From Trichosphaerium sp. ATCC 40318 (Eukaryota; Discosea; Flabellinia; Trichosidae): DNA of 49,788 nucleotides. How positions within the stretch are numbered: position 1 is the first letter of the stretch; every line of letters begins with the position of its first letter. Under the pieces are notes generated by a model, which saw only the letters and a list, made by a program, of their open reading frames with translations, searched no databases and was not told the origin of the DNA. The stretch covers positions 1 through 49,788 of the forward strand of contig JALMLS010000434.1 of assembly GCA_038496445.1 (NCBI GenBank). Direction: 5' to 3'. Below, piece by piece: positions 21,701-31,817 of this stretch. Made by a program: the position numbers and the translations under genes.

Positions 21701-24089
21701 CCATTCTAGTTTTCTTTTCTTCGTGATCACTAAACCTCACGTGTCTTAGCACAGTATTGCCTCCAACCGGTATGACACCAGCTACTATGGTGACACCGTC
21801 TACAGTTATAACACCAGGAACAGTTGCTTCACCTAACACAATCAATACACCAGCCACTGTAGAAACGCCGTCGACAGTCATCACTCCATCCACTGTGCAA
21901 GCACCTAACACAATACAAACCCCAGCCACGGTAGTTACACCTTCAACGATACAAACGCCATCGACTGTAGAAACACCATCCACAGTCCAAACACCAGCGA
22001 CTGTGGAAACACCATCTACAATCCAAACACCAGCTACTGTAGTGACACCTTCGACGATACAGACGCCATCGACCGTAGAAACACCATCCACAGTCCAATC
22101 ACCGGCAACTGTGGAGACACCTTCAACGATCCAGAGTCCAGGCACTGTAGTGACACCTTCGACGATACAGACGCCGTCGACCGTAGAAACACCATCCACA
22201 ATACAAACGCCAGCAACTGTGGAAACGCCTTCCACCTTACAAACTCCTGCCACTGTTATGACCCCCGGCACAATAAATACACCCTCAACAACTGTCACAC
22301 CAGCTACAGTGATGACGCCTTCTACAGTAGTCTCACCAGGAACAGTTTCTACACCAGCTACAGTCACTACCCCTGGGACCGTACAAACCCCTGGGACTAT
22401 CTCATCACCCTCAACGATAATGACGCCTTCTACTATTGATACACCAGCGACAGTCATATCACCGGCCACAGTGACATCACCAAGGTACTTCAAACCAAAT
22501 GAATCATGTTTCAAGAAGATTTTTCTTAACTAAGCTTCTTAGTACTGTCGTCACTCCTTCAACAGTTAGTACGCCTGGAACAGTTTTAACGCCTTCTACG
22601 CTGCAATCACCATCAACTGTGGAAACACCTGGAACAGTTGTATCACCGTCCACCTTAGCAAGCCCCGCTACTGTTCAAACCCCATCAACAATCATAACAC
22701 CTGCCACTGTCATTTCACCAAGCACGATCGACACGCCAGCAACTGTTCAAACACCTTCAACCGTGCAATCACCTTCAACGATACAAACTCCGGCAACAGT
22801 AGTTACACCTTCAACGATACAAACGCCAGCAACTGTAGAAACACCATCCACAGTCCAATCGCCGGCAACCGTGGAAACACCATCTACAATACAAACACCA
22901 GCTACTGTAGTGACACCTTCAACGATACAAACGCCGTCTACTGTAGAAACACCATCCACAATACAATCGCCGGCAACTGTGGAGACACCTTCAACGATCC
23001 AGACACCAGCTACTGTAGTGACACCTTCAACAATACAGACGCCGTCGACTGTAGAGACACCATCAACAGTTGTCACTCCATCCACTGTGCAAACACCCTC
23101 CACAATACAAACGCCAGGAACAGTGGTAACACCATCGACAATACGAACACCTGCAACAGTAATTACACCATCCACTGTGAATACACCAGCTACTGTTCAA
23201 ACGCCGTCTACAATTCAAAGTCCTTCCACGGTGCTATCGCCAGCTACAATACGCACACCGTCAACAATTCAAACACCAGGCACAATAGTATCACCCGCAA
23301 CAATCGCGTCCCCAAGGTTCGTTACATTCTCACTATATCATCTCACCACTCTACATAGCACGTTGGCTACACCATCAACTATACAATCACCTCTTACAGT
23401 GACCACACCGGCTACTATTACTACACCAGGAACAGTAGTAACACCAGCAACTGTAACAAGCCCATCAACCACTTTCACTCCGGCAACTATTGTCGCTCCT
23501 GGTACACTACGAGCTCCATCCACAGTACTTACTCCGGCGACAATACTTGTACCTGCGACTATATCATCTCCTTCTACGATAGTAGTGCCCTCAACCATCC
23601 GCACACCTGCCACAATTGTATCACCGAGGTAATTTTGTTTTTCCTTTTATTTGAGTTCGTACTAATTAAAGTACAGTACAACTGTCACTCCTGCTACAAT
23701 GAATGTGCCTACATCAGGTACTATACCGGTTTCTTTAGTACCAGTTTCTCCTATGGCAGATTTTCTATGTGTGGCACCAATGGTCAATGAAATGGGTGCC
23801 TGCGTGTAAGTTCTAATTCATGTCCACGTGGACAAGTTTCTTTTTATTTTCTCTTTTTTGGAAATTTGCTCTAGTAACGCACATACGTTGACTAAATATT
23901 TGTTGTAGGTGCAAAGCGTTTCCTTGCTATTGGCAGGAAACACGGTCTTTTGTTTGCAGATCGATGATGTGGTATTGCGTACCTCTGCTCCGAAACCAAA
24001 GGAACTTTATAAGTACATATAGAGGGCGAACATGTAATTGCGATACATGCTTGGATCCTGTTGCATCTCATTTACCACAATGTCAGTGA
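18719..24089 (+). CDS. Giant secreted protein with ~100 hexapeptide (TP[SA]T[VI]x) repeats
   Basis: Spliced from ATG 18719 to TGA 24087-24089 (well over 1,200 residues). Signal peptide: MEILVLLILSPLYESQT. The ~600-residue N-terminal part is beta-rich and Asn/Ser-rich with a few Cys, and looks extracellular (ITVLQGSFDVGNLDF, TADIEQRIMFTRGSF). Exon 21321-21676 ends in Pro/Thr/Asp repeats (PTDAPTDAPT). Three repeat exons follow (about 21750-22482, 22543-23315, 23358-23628), almost purely TP[SA]T[VI]x hexapeptides. A Cys-rich C-terminal domain (~60 residues: CVCKAFPC, CNCDTC, ending HLPQCQ) closes the protein; no membrane span is seen after it. Likely a cell-wall or adhesive filament protein. One intron (20488-20541) is GC-AG with donor GCACGTG. 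Exon joins in the N-terminal part are hand-made; the repeat exons are secure. Confidence 0.75.
20488..20541 (+). other. GC-AG intron (GCACGTG donor)
   Basis: Exon end ...ACTATAG then GCACGTGCC; acceptor GGCTTAG. The single leftover base keeps the long downstream exon (20542-20899) in frame, while GT alternatives do not. Confidence 0.7.
21757..23628 (+). repeat. 18-bp tandem repeats coding hexapeptides, interrupted by two introns
   Basis: Roughly 100 copies of an 18-base unit ACA-CC(A/T)-(T/G)C(T/A)-AC(A/T)-(G/A)T(A/T)-NNN, coding T-P-[S/A/G]-T-[V/I]-x. Longer blocks of about 70-100 bases recur almost unchanged (for example around 21960-22200 and 22780-23050), so units were copied in groups. 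The reverse strand is also open (DGVSTVAGV...), purely as a by-product of the codon pattern. This is coding repeat DNA, not a CRISPR array: there are no unique spacers. Confidence 0.95.
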
Positions 24090-24249
24090 TAAAGAAAAGA
24101 GGAAAACATGGACAGTTTTTTTTTGTATAGCGTGTAAAAAAGAAAGAAAAAGAAAAATAAATTAGAAAAAACAAGAAAATTCGCGGAAAAAAAATAAGTC
24201 ACGTGTACTGCTTGTTGGAGGCTCTACGAGCTTTTTATTATGTTGGATT

Positions 24250-25362
24250 TCACAAGAAAGTTTTTCTAACTTTCGCAAGGACTTGGAAGACCTTACCAGG
24301 ATCACCTCCAGAAACATCACCCTTAAGGCCATCCACCCATCTCTTTGGGATCTTTGAATACCCATGAAGAGCACCAACAGCTGCAGCAACAATAGCGGCA
24401 ATAGTATCATTGTCCTTGGTATCATTAACAGCTCTTATCACTGCTAGTTCAGGATCGTGTCCGTACTTCATTAGAATATAGAGTACACAAGGTACTGTCT
24501 CTAATAAATAGGCACCAGAGAACCAAGAGTTACATGCGGCTTCAGTGCTCAAGTTGGCAGCAAAGGCTTTTGGCACATACTCTTTGACAAACCCGGTAAT
24601 AGATCCAATGTAGTTCTTGAACTTACCACCACGTGGTTTGTAAGTAAAATCAACTTCAAGCCTCTCTGCAACAGAAACAAATGTTTCAAGATACCATTGT
24701 GGTTGAGGAGGTTGTTGCATGTCAAGTAATGACCATAACATGTAAACAAAAGCAACACAAGAAGAAATACTTGCAGAATCATTATGTGTGATACGCGCAA
24801 GCAATAAAGCATCTGTCCAGAGTGCAGACGTAGGATTCTTCAAGTGAGGCAACAAGGCAGGTGTCATACGCATTAATGCTCCATTTCCTGCTGATTTGAC
24901 CCCACAGTCGTACCAATGAGCAGTTTGTCCTTTTAGTTTACGTAAGAACACTGTAACTGACTTGCCAATACCAAAGATTCGCGATTGCGTGAAGCAGTAA
25001 GCGATGTTTTGTGGTAGAATAGTACCACCATCTTGAATCATCCTTTCAATAGCCCAATACGTCATTTGAGTGTCATCAGAAGGCCCACTGCTCCTTCTCT
25101 TGCCTTTGTTGTACGTTGTTATGTCACCATACCTCTTACGACTGCTGGGAAGCAGTGTTTCAGTCGGATAGCCGATAGCATCGGCGATAGCTACAAGCAA
25201 CAACATACCTTGTACTTTATCCCATAATTTATCCTGAGGTAACGAGAGCGGATTTGGCGCTGCAGAAAAGAACTCTTCGTCGAAAACTGCGTCTACCTTA
25301 CCAATGGCTACAATATGTGCCAACAGCGCTTCTTTGGCTATATTCTCATCGTTAGTTGCCAT
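24250..25362 (-). CDS. ADP-ribosylglycohydrolase (DraG/ARH family)
   Basis: A single uninterrupted ORF of 370 residues with ATG at 25362. The metal-binding and active-site motifs of the family are all present: AIADAIGYPTE near residue 60, GPSDDTQMTYWAIE (the SDDT metal site), KSAGNGALMRMTPALL, THNDSASISSC, and near the C-terminus AVNDTKDNDTIAAIVAAAVG (the D/N-D-x-D-T/S metal ligands). It should remove ADP-ribose from modified proteins or hydrolyse related N- or O-glycosidic bonds using two Mg ions. No signal peptide; cytosolic or nuclear. It is the longest intronless gene in an intron-dense region, which is compatible with acquisition from bacteria. Divergent from the TPR gene, 189 bases apart. 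Confidence 0.92.
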   Translation of the reverse strand: MATNDENIAKEALLAHIVAIGKVDAVFDEEFFSAAPNPLSLPQDKLWDKVQGMLLLVAIADAIGYPTETLLPSSRKRYGDITTYNKGKRRSSGPSDDTQMTYWAIERMIQDGGTILPQNIAYCFTQSRIFGIGKSVTVFLRKLKGQTAHWYDCGVKSAGNGALMRMTPALLPHLKNPTSALWTDALLLARITHNDSASISSCVAFVYMLWSLLDMQQPPQPQWYLETFVSVAERLEVDFTYKPRGGKFKNYIGSITGFVKEYVPKAFAANLSTEAACNSWFSGAYLLETVPCVLYILMKYGHDPELAVIRAVNDTKDNDTIAAIVAAAVGALHGYSKIPKRWVDGLKGDVSGGDPGKVFQVLAKVRKTFL

Positions 25363-25551
25363 CGTATGTGGTTTTTGGCGAGATTATAACGTTCTTAGGT
25401 CAAACTCAGTATCACAGCTAGAATACGTAATTTAAACCTAAATCAGTGACTCCACAACTCGTACATAGCGTATAGGTATGTTTGTAACCCTTTAGAAAAT
25501 GTAAAAACAATGTTCACACGAAATGAACTTACATTTGCACGTTAGCTTACA
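25363..25551. promoter_or_regulatory. Short divergent promoter region
   Basis: 189 bases between the start codons of the ADP-ribosylglycohydrolase (-) and the TPR protein (+); it must carry both promoters. No recognisable box beyond general AT-richness. Confidence 0.45.
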
Positions 25552-28497
25552 ATGAGGTGTACTTTGCGTACTATTACGGTACAGGCGTCCACAAAACGCC
25601 AGATACGTACTGTAAAACGAAAGGAGCATACAACGGGCTACAACGGCGTTTTAAAGCGTAACACTGCCTGTGTTACCACTTCTACGCGCGTTAAACTATT
25701 TTCACCTGTGAACGCTCTACGGCATGTAAGAATACCACACCGAGCGTATTCAGAGGGTGATAAACCGTCAGGCGAGACACCAAAGATACCTGAAGTCAGG
25801 GAAGGCCAAAGACACTTCGATGACGCCGAACTAGCCGAATACGCTACCAGAGACCCACAGGGTGCATCCAGGCTTTATTTTTTAAACGGTACAGTAATCC
25901 TAGCTCGAGAACGAAGGCGGAATCACTAATCTGAGAATTAAAGGTATGGGATATAAATCAACAATGCAAATGCAACGCGCCTACACTCAATTCAAGAAGG
26001 CGGCTGACCTCGCCCCAGATAACCACCAATTCCTTCTACAGCTCGCTAGTATTGCATATGGTATTAACCGAAACAAAGAAGCCCTGAAGGCGCTTCTAAA
26101 ATGCGAGCAGTTGGACGGGTAAAGTCAATACTTTTAAGTCTAAAAGAGAAAATATATTTTCTGATCAAGTTGGTGTTGATACGTTTTTAGAAACCGGGCT
26201 GAATATCAATTCTTCAAAGCACGTGTTTATTTTACAATGGGAGAAAAGGATAAAGCTCTGGCAAGGATAGAGGATACTATAAATACAGAAAGGAATCAAG
26301 GCGTTTTACATTCTGCGCTTGCTCTAAAAGTAAGTCTTTCTTTATTTTTTCTTAAATTGTTCCTTTTGAAGCCTTGCAGCGTGTTTACAGTATTAGGCCA
26401 TGTGTTTAAGAGATAGTAATAAGTATGAGGAAGCTTTAAAAACACTAGATGCGCTTGAAGAGGGTATGCGAGAAATGAGAGAACTTATGGAACAAAGAAA
26501 GAAACTTGGTGCTGATGATGCAAAGGATAAAACCAAAATCGATCCGAGAAGGAAGATGCATGATACTTCTTTGAGTCTATTCAATCAAATTGAAATGCCA
26601 GACTTTGCTTTACATATAGCCAGAGGCGATGTATACAAAAAAATGGGTCATATTGAGAAGGCATTATCTTGGTAACCAATCTAAGAATTTTACAAAAAAC
26701 TTTGCAACATATTATTTCGTATGTCACGTGTTTACCTTTTTATGAAGCTATATCCTGGCTGATAAGGAAGGTGAAAAATCTATCAGTAATAATATAGATT
26801 TTATAGTAAATAAGGGAGAGCTACAGAGTGAAAAAGGTAAGCGATTCTTGGATTCTGCTAATTTTTAAAAAAGTACAAAACCCTTTTTTTTTTGCGCCTT
26901 CTATTTTGTTTATTCTATTGTGTACAGGAGATTTACAAGCATGTGTCAAGACATTTAAGTATGCACTAAAACTTGATCCAAAGAATTTCAAGGCTCACGT
27001 TAGTCTGGGCGTCTGCTATTTCCGAGTAGGTAAGTGTCAATCTGTTTCCATGTTTTTGGTACCGCCAAAAATCTGATGTTTTATTTTCAAGGACAATGGG
27101 TTGATGCTTTGGATTTTTTCCAAAAAGCTTTACAAATCAATATATTAAGCCCACATGTAGTGTGTTATATAGGTAAGTCACGCTGTATATGAGACTGTAT
27201 TGTCATACTAACAATTTTATTGATAGTGGAGTGTTATCTTCATCTTGAGTCATATGACCAATGTCTGGAGTTTCTTGACTTCCAAGCAGATAATTTTATG
27301 AACAATGTCACTAAAGCAAATGGTCAGGGTACTTTTATAGCATTAGTAATGCATCAAGTACGTCAAAAACAGAAAAAAAACCCAAAGATATGATTTGTCC
27401 TAACACAAAACAAAAAAAAAGTCAGGACGTGTTTTCTTGGCACAGAAGAATTTCAGAAAGGCTATAACTATCTTTAAACAAGCTGAAGAAGCTATAGTAC
27501 GTATAACCGGAGAAACTGGACAAGACATGTACGGCATAACACAAGAGCGAATCCAGACAACTTACTTATAGATTTACAGGATTGAAAAGAACTTTTTTTA
27601 TCTTGGACAAGCATATGAAGGACGCTGGATGCTTGAAGAGGCTAGGAGTTGTTATTACGATAGTATGGCAAGTGGCGTTAATGTTAGAGGACTTATTGGA
27701 CTCGGAAACATATCAGTAAAGCTGTCTGACTACCAAGGAGCAATAGGTTACTATAATGAGGTATTCTTTTTATCTTTTTGGGTTTTAGTCTGCTACAACT
27801 ACTTACAATGTCTTCAGCTTGCCGAATTGATGAAACAAGCTCCAGACAGTTTCGATAAAAAGGAGTTATACTTACATGAAGCATTCTATGGAAAAGGTAC
27901 ACAAGGAGGAATACAAATGGCGTTTGGCAATCAATTCAATCAGCTAACTCTTTTTTTTTTTGTATAGCGCAAGTTCTTGCTCATGTGGGTGCTAATGCTG
28001 AGTGCCTTAAATTAATTGATGAATCACCTGTAACATCACCATCGATGCTCCATCTAAAGTCAGATATATTGACAGCAATGGGAGATAAAAAACGTGGATA
28101 TAAACTGTTTCAAACAGCTGAAGAGCATGAAAGTAAGGGTTTGAATTTCTTGCCAACAAAGAACTGGCGTCTGTTTCAAAGAGTTGAAGATGTTGGAAGG
28201 AATAATGTTGCTTCTGATATTATAAGACCTGAAGAAGATGAAGAGACTGAAGCTGCAATGGATAAAATAAAAGACATGCTTGAAATAGAGCTTAGTGATT
28301 CTGATATAAAAACAGAAAATATACCACCAGTTGATGGAAGGTTATTGGAGTTCCCTAATCCTTATAAACATATTCCTCTAAAAGACTCAAAAAAAGATGA
28401 AACTGATAAAGATAAAGAGAGCGGTGAGTCTAAAAAAGAAAAGAAGGATGAAGAAACTGTAGAAAAAGAATCCAAAGAACAACAAAAAGAAATGTAA
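25552..28497 (+). CDS. TPR-repeat protein with mitochondrial-type presequence
   Basis: Twelve exons (25552-25888, 25944-26118, 26191-26329, 26397-26671, 26748-26836, 26928-27029, 27092-27172, 27227-27357, 27422-27496, 27572-27760, 27818-27896, 27968-28497) give 733 residues. The first ~65 are rich in Arg/Lys/Thr and lack acidic residues, ending RIPHRAYSEG, which fits an R-x-Y/S matrix-protease site. Tetratricopeptide repeats follow from about residue 110 to 550 (AYTQFKKAADLAPDNHQF, TFKYALKLDPKNFKAHVSLG, DALDFFQKALQIN). The C-terminal 130 residues are acidic then Lys/Glu-rich and disordered. TPRs are protein-docking scaffolds. Import into mitochondria is inferred only from the N-terminus; the charged tail is unusual for a matrix protein. 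No closer family recognised. Confidence 0.8.
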
Positions 28498-28750
28498 TTA
28501 AAACAATAAAAAACTGAAATATTGCATTCCCAAATCATTTCAGACAGTTGGTCTTCATTCATGCACTTTTCTTAAAAGCATATCCAATGTACTTAATAGG
28601 TCAGGTTAATTGGAGTGGATAATTGCACTGGAAGTACTTTTTGGTCATACATAAGCACAAATAAACATGTGCTCTAATCAAAGGCATCACATAAATAATA
28701 ATCGAATAAAAGGTGGTACAATGCTATTTTATTGATGAATTTATTTGATC

Positions 28751-30177
28751 TTATACAGGAATTGGAAAAGTACAGGTTTTTGTCTCACATATTAACTCTC
28801 CGTTTCTATCCCACTCACAAAAATCGCTAAAATACTTTCCATTCTTCATTTGACACTCAATATGGACATTTCCGTTTTCCCACCATTGCTTATACAAACC
28901 TTGAAACAATCCTTTTTCCTTTTGACCTTCCTTCATTTTACTACCATTAAAGAACCATTCTTCATACTTCCCCTCCTCTATACCATCAACCAAATGAGAC
29001 CGAATCTGAAGCTGACCATTATCATACCACTCCCTACTTTGACCATACCTCTTACCATCCTTCATGAAACACTTTACAGCCAACTGCCCATTAACATGCC
29101 ATTCTCTGCTGACGCCTTGTTCTTTTCCCTTGGACATTGTGCATTCAAATGACTGTTGACCGTTATCATGCCACTCCTTACACACACCTTCCTCCAAACC
29201 ATTCTCTACCATACACTCTGTCATTAAAACACCATTTTCATACCACTCCCTGCACAAGCTATTGATCTTGTCATCCTTCATTTCACATTGCATCCGAAGC
29301 TGTCCGTTCTTATGCCACTTCTTATATTCTCCATTCATCTTCTTGTCCTCCATGTGCGTCTGGATATACAACTGACCATTGTCATGCCACTCCTTATATT
29401 CACCTTGCTCTTGACCATGTACCATAGTACACAAGACAAATAATTCTCCATTGACATGCCATTTCTTGGCAACACCATGCTCTAAGCCCTTTGACATGTA
29501 GCATTCAAAAAACAATTGTCCATTTTCATACCACTGCTTGCACAACCCTTCCTCCTTTCCATCCTTCATTAAGCACTTTGTATCTAATTGACCATTATTA
29601 TAAAATTCCTTTGACTCTCCTTCCTCAGCACCATTGACATAGAAGAGGAGAAGTTCAAGTGCTCCATTGACATGCCATTGTTTGTTGACTCCTTCTTTTT
29701 TTCCATTTTTCTTGATGTAATGTGCATGAATATTACCATTATCGAAATAGTGCTTAACCTCTCCATTCTCAACACCGTCTTTGAAATAGGCAGTAACACG
29801 CACCCTACCATTTCTATGCCAGTTTAACCAATGACCAGATTTTTGCAGATTTGCATTAAAACGTGTTAGTGTAGCCGCTTTTTTGCTCAGTCTTGGCCTA
29901 GAATAAACAATAAGTAAAGGTTGGTCGTTTTTCTTTTATCTCGTTTCTTTTCTTCTTTTTGTTAGGAACCGATTATCTCCACGTGCCATTTACAAAAAGT
30001 TTCACAATCATACTCGCTCATTGCACATTGTAGTTCAGAGGGAAGGTCAAGTAACTGTATTTTGTGTGTAAGGGCATGAACTCGCTCTAAATATGTATTA
30101 GACAGCACATCATAAGACCATAATAAACTGTAACACTTGTGTGACGTACTTTTCTTCAAATTATTAGGTTGAGCCAT
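28751..30177 (-). CDS. F-box-like protein with MORN-2 repeats (paralogue of 785-1715)
   Basis: Two exons: ATG 30177 to 29987, and 29897 to 28751 (445 residues). Residues ~45-75 repeat the F-box-like motif of the first gene (LLDLPSELQ...FCKW...LSKKAA). About 15 MORN-2 repeats of 23 residues follow (EWHDNGQLYIQTHMEDKKMNG type). The intron (29986-29898) starts GCACGTGG. GT-based joins give stops, whereas this GC donor leaves two bases and restores LSKKAA exactly where the intronless paralogue has LSKRAA. Likely a substrate adaptor or scaffold. The gene is 27 kb from its paralogue and diverged in sequence, so the duplication is old. Confidence 0.82.
29898..29986 (-). other. GC-AG intron (GCACGTG donor)
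   Basis: Confirmed by alignment with the intronless paralogue at 785-1715: removal of 89 nt from GCACGTGG to TTCTAG is the only way to connect the two coding frames. Confidence 0.85.
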
Positions 30178-30407
30178 GTAAATTATCGCTTTATTCCAAA
30201 TAGAGATAGGTTTAAAGAGATATAGGCGAAGCTGGAAGTACAACACAATACAAACCTGGTTTTTTGTATTCAAAAATACAACTATCTGTATTAAAACTGT
30301 AAATATTAGTACGTAGGCTATAGTACGAAGATTTTTCGCTATTGCGTTGCTATTTCCGAGGTCGTCTTTGAATACTCCAAAAAACGAGGCGCAGTCAACT
30401 TAGTTCA
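30178..30407. promoter_or_regulatory. Divergent promoter region
   Basis: 230 bases between the start codons of the MORN-2 gene (-) and the hydrolase (+). AT-rich, no specific element identified. Confidence 0.4.
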
Positions 30408-31689
30408 ATGCTGAACTCCGCACGTATTGCTAGAGGGCTGCGTATGGAATCTGTAACAGTTTCACACTCCAAATGGACCAATAAACGCGGTGAGAAGCTG
30501 TTCCTCCGTACACATACTGCACCAAACCCTAAAGCGTCAGTTGTTTTATTACACGGCATGCACGCGCACTCAGGTTCGTTTACCACTACATCTGGCTTTA
30601 CACGTTCAAATTTCCAACCAAGAATTCTCACAAACGCCTCCAGTCGCTGACACACACTAATTCGCGCATCCAGGCGCATGTTTAACGCTGAAATTTATTG
30701 AGACACTCGTAAGCAAAGGATATAACGTTGTAGCGTATGATCAACACGGTCATGGACAAAGGTACCCACACTATTTCCTGATAGCGATACAACAGCTTCT
30801 TTGTTTCAGAATAGTACCTTCCAATTTCGTATCTGCTAACACGTGCATCCTACAAGTGCGTCAGACGAGAACCGCGGCTACGTAGAAAATTGGGAGTATC
30901 TGGTTGATGACGCTGTTAGTTTTATGATTGACTACACTACTGGTACGCCCCAACACAGACTTCACATTTGGGACGGTTTTTTTTGTTGATACGCTAAAAG
31001 GTAGTGACCACAGCTTGCCGGTTTTTATGTCAGGCATATCCATGGGTGGTTGCGTATCTTATTTGGCAGCGCTTAAATTACACTCAATGATTCAGAGCGG
31101 TGATGTAGAAAAACAATTTTCAGATTGGTGGCGTGGAACAGTACTGTTATGTCCTGCAATTTTCAACTCGATAGAGCCGCCATGGATAGTCAAACAGATG
31201 CTCTTGTACGGCCTCACTTAGCTTCATGTCGTCATTGACCTTTTAAACAAGGGCCGTAGCTGCTATGGGTGGTAACAGATTGAGGCTAGGACCACTACCT
31301 GATGTTAAAAAGTTTGATTCGGTGGAGGTGTACAATACAATAATGGCAGATCCTCACAGTTACACTGGACAAATGTTTTTGTCAACAGGCAAAAACCTGC
31401 TACATATGACAACACATGCACAGGTACACACACGTGATTTATTGTTATAACTGCCTTTAACCCACTTTGTTCGAAGACGCGTTTAAAGGAAGCTAAGTTT
31501 CCTTTTTTTATCTGTCATGGCCAAGGAGATCCTGTTGTTCCTTGCTATGGCTCAGAAAAGTTATTTAAAGAAGCACAGTCTGAACACAAAGTTTCAAAGA
31601 TATACGACGACCTTCCAACCCATTTCATTATATCAAGAGAACGCGTGGTAGATGATGTCAGCGAATGGATATCTAGTCGCCTTACATAA
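30408..31689 (+). CDS. Alpha/beta hydrolase, monoglyceride-lipase-like
   Basis: ATG 30408 to TAA 31687-31689, six exons. The oxyanion strand is VVLLHGMHAHSG; GYNVVAYDQHGHGQ is the typical second motif; the nucleophile elbow is SGISMGG (G-x-S-x-G). The acid is in FFICHGQGDPVVPCYGSEKL, and the histidine in LPTHFII, so the Ser-Asp-His triad is complete in the standard order. HGMHxHSG, YDxxGHGxS and the cap region between strand 6 and the acid are features of Hydrolase_4/monoacylglycerol lipases, which release free fatty acid from monoglycerides. There is no signal peptide; the first ~12 residues are slightly basic. The exon 2 acceptor (CATCCAG) and the last two junctions (donors GTACGG and GTACAC) are well supported by frame. 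Confidence 0.85.
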
Positions 31690-31817
31690 AGTGAAACAAG
31701 GCTCCGAAAAGACAGCTCGGTGGCATAATAAAACAAAAAAAAAAAACAAAAGTAAAAAACATTTTACACGTGTAACGTAACAAAAAAATAAAAAAAACAG
31801 AATAAGGAATATTATTT

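Noticed and set aside
21591..22514. Long minus-strand ORFs (also 22747-23175 and 23338-23613) encoding VDGVSTVAGV-type repeats
   Set aside because: They are the mirror image of the 18-bp coding repeat; the plus strand has consistent splice sites, a signal peptide and a Cys-rich end.
21757..23628. CRISPR array
   Set aside because: The repeat is purely coding, 18 bp, head to tail, with no unique spacers, in a eukaryotic context.
25944..28497. Identification of the TPR gene as the Paf1-complex subunit CTR9
   Set aside because: The TPR spacing and charged tail are reminiscent, but the protein is much shorter, lacks the CTR9 N-terminal sequence, and has a mitochondrial-type presequence.
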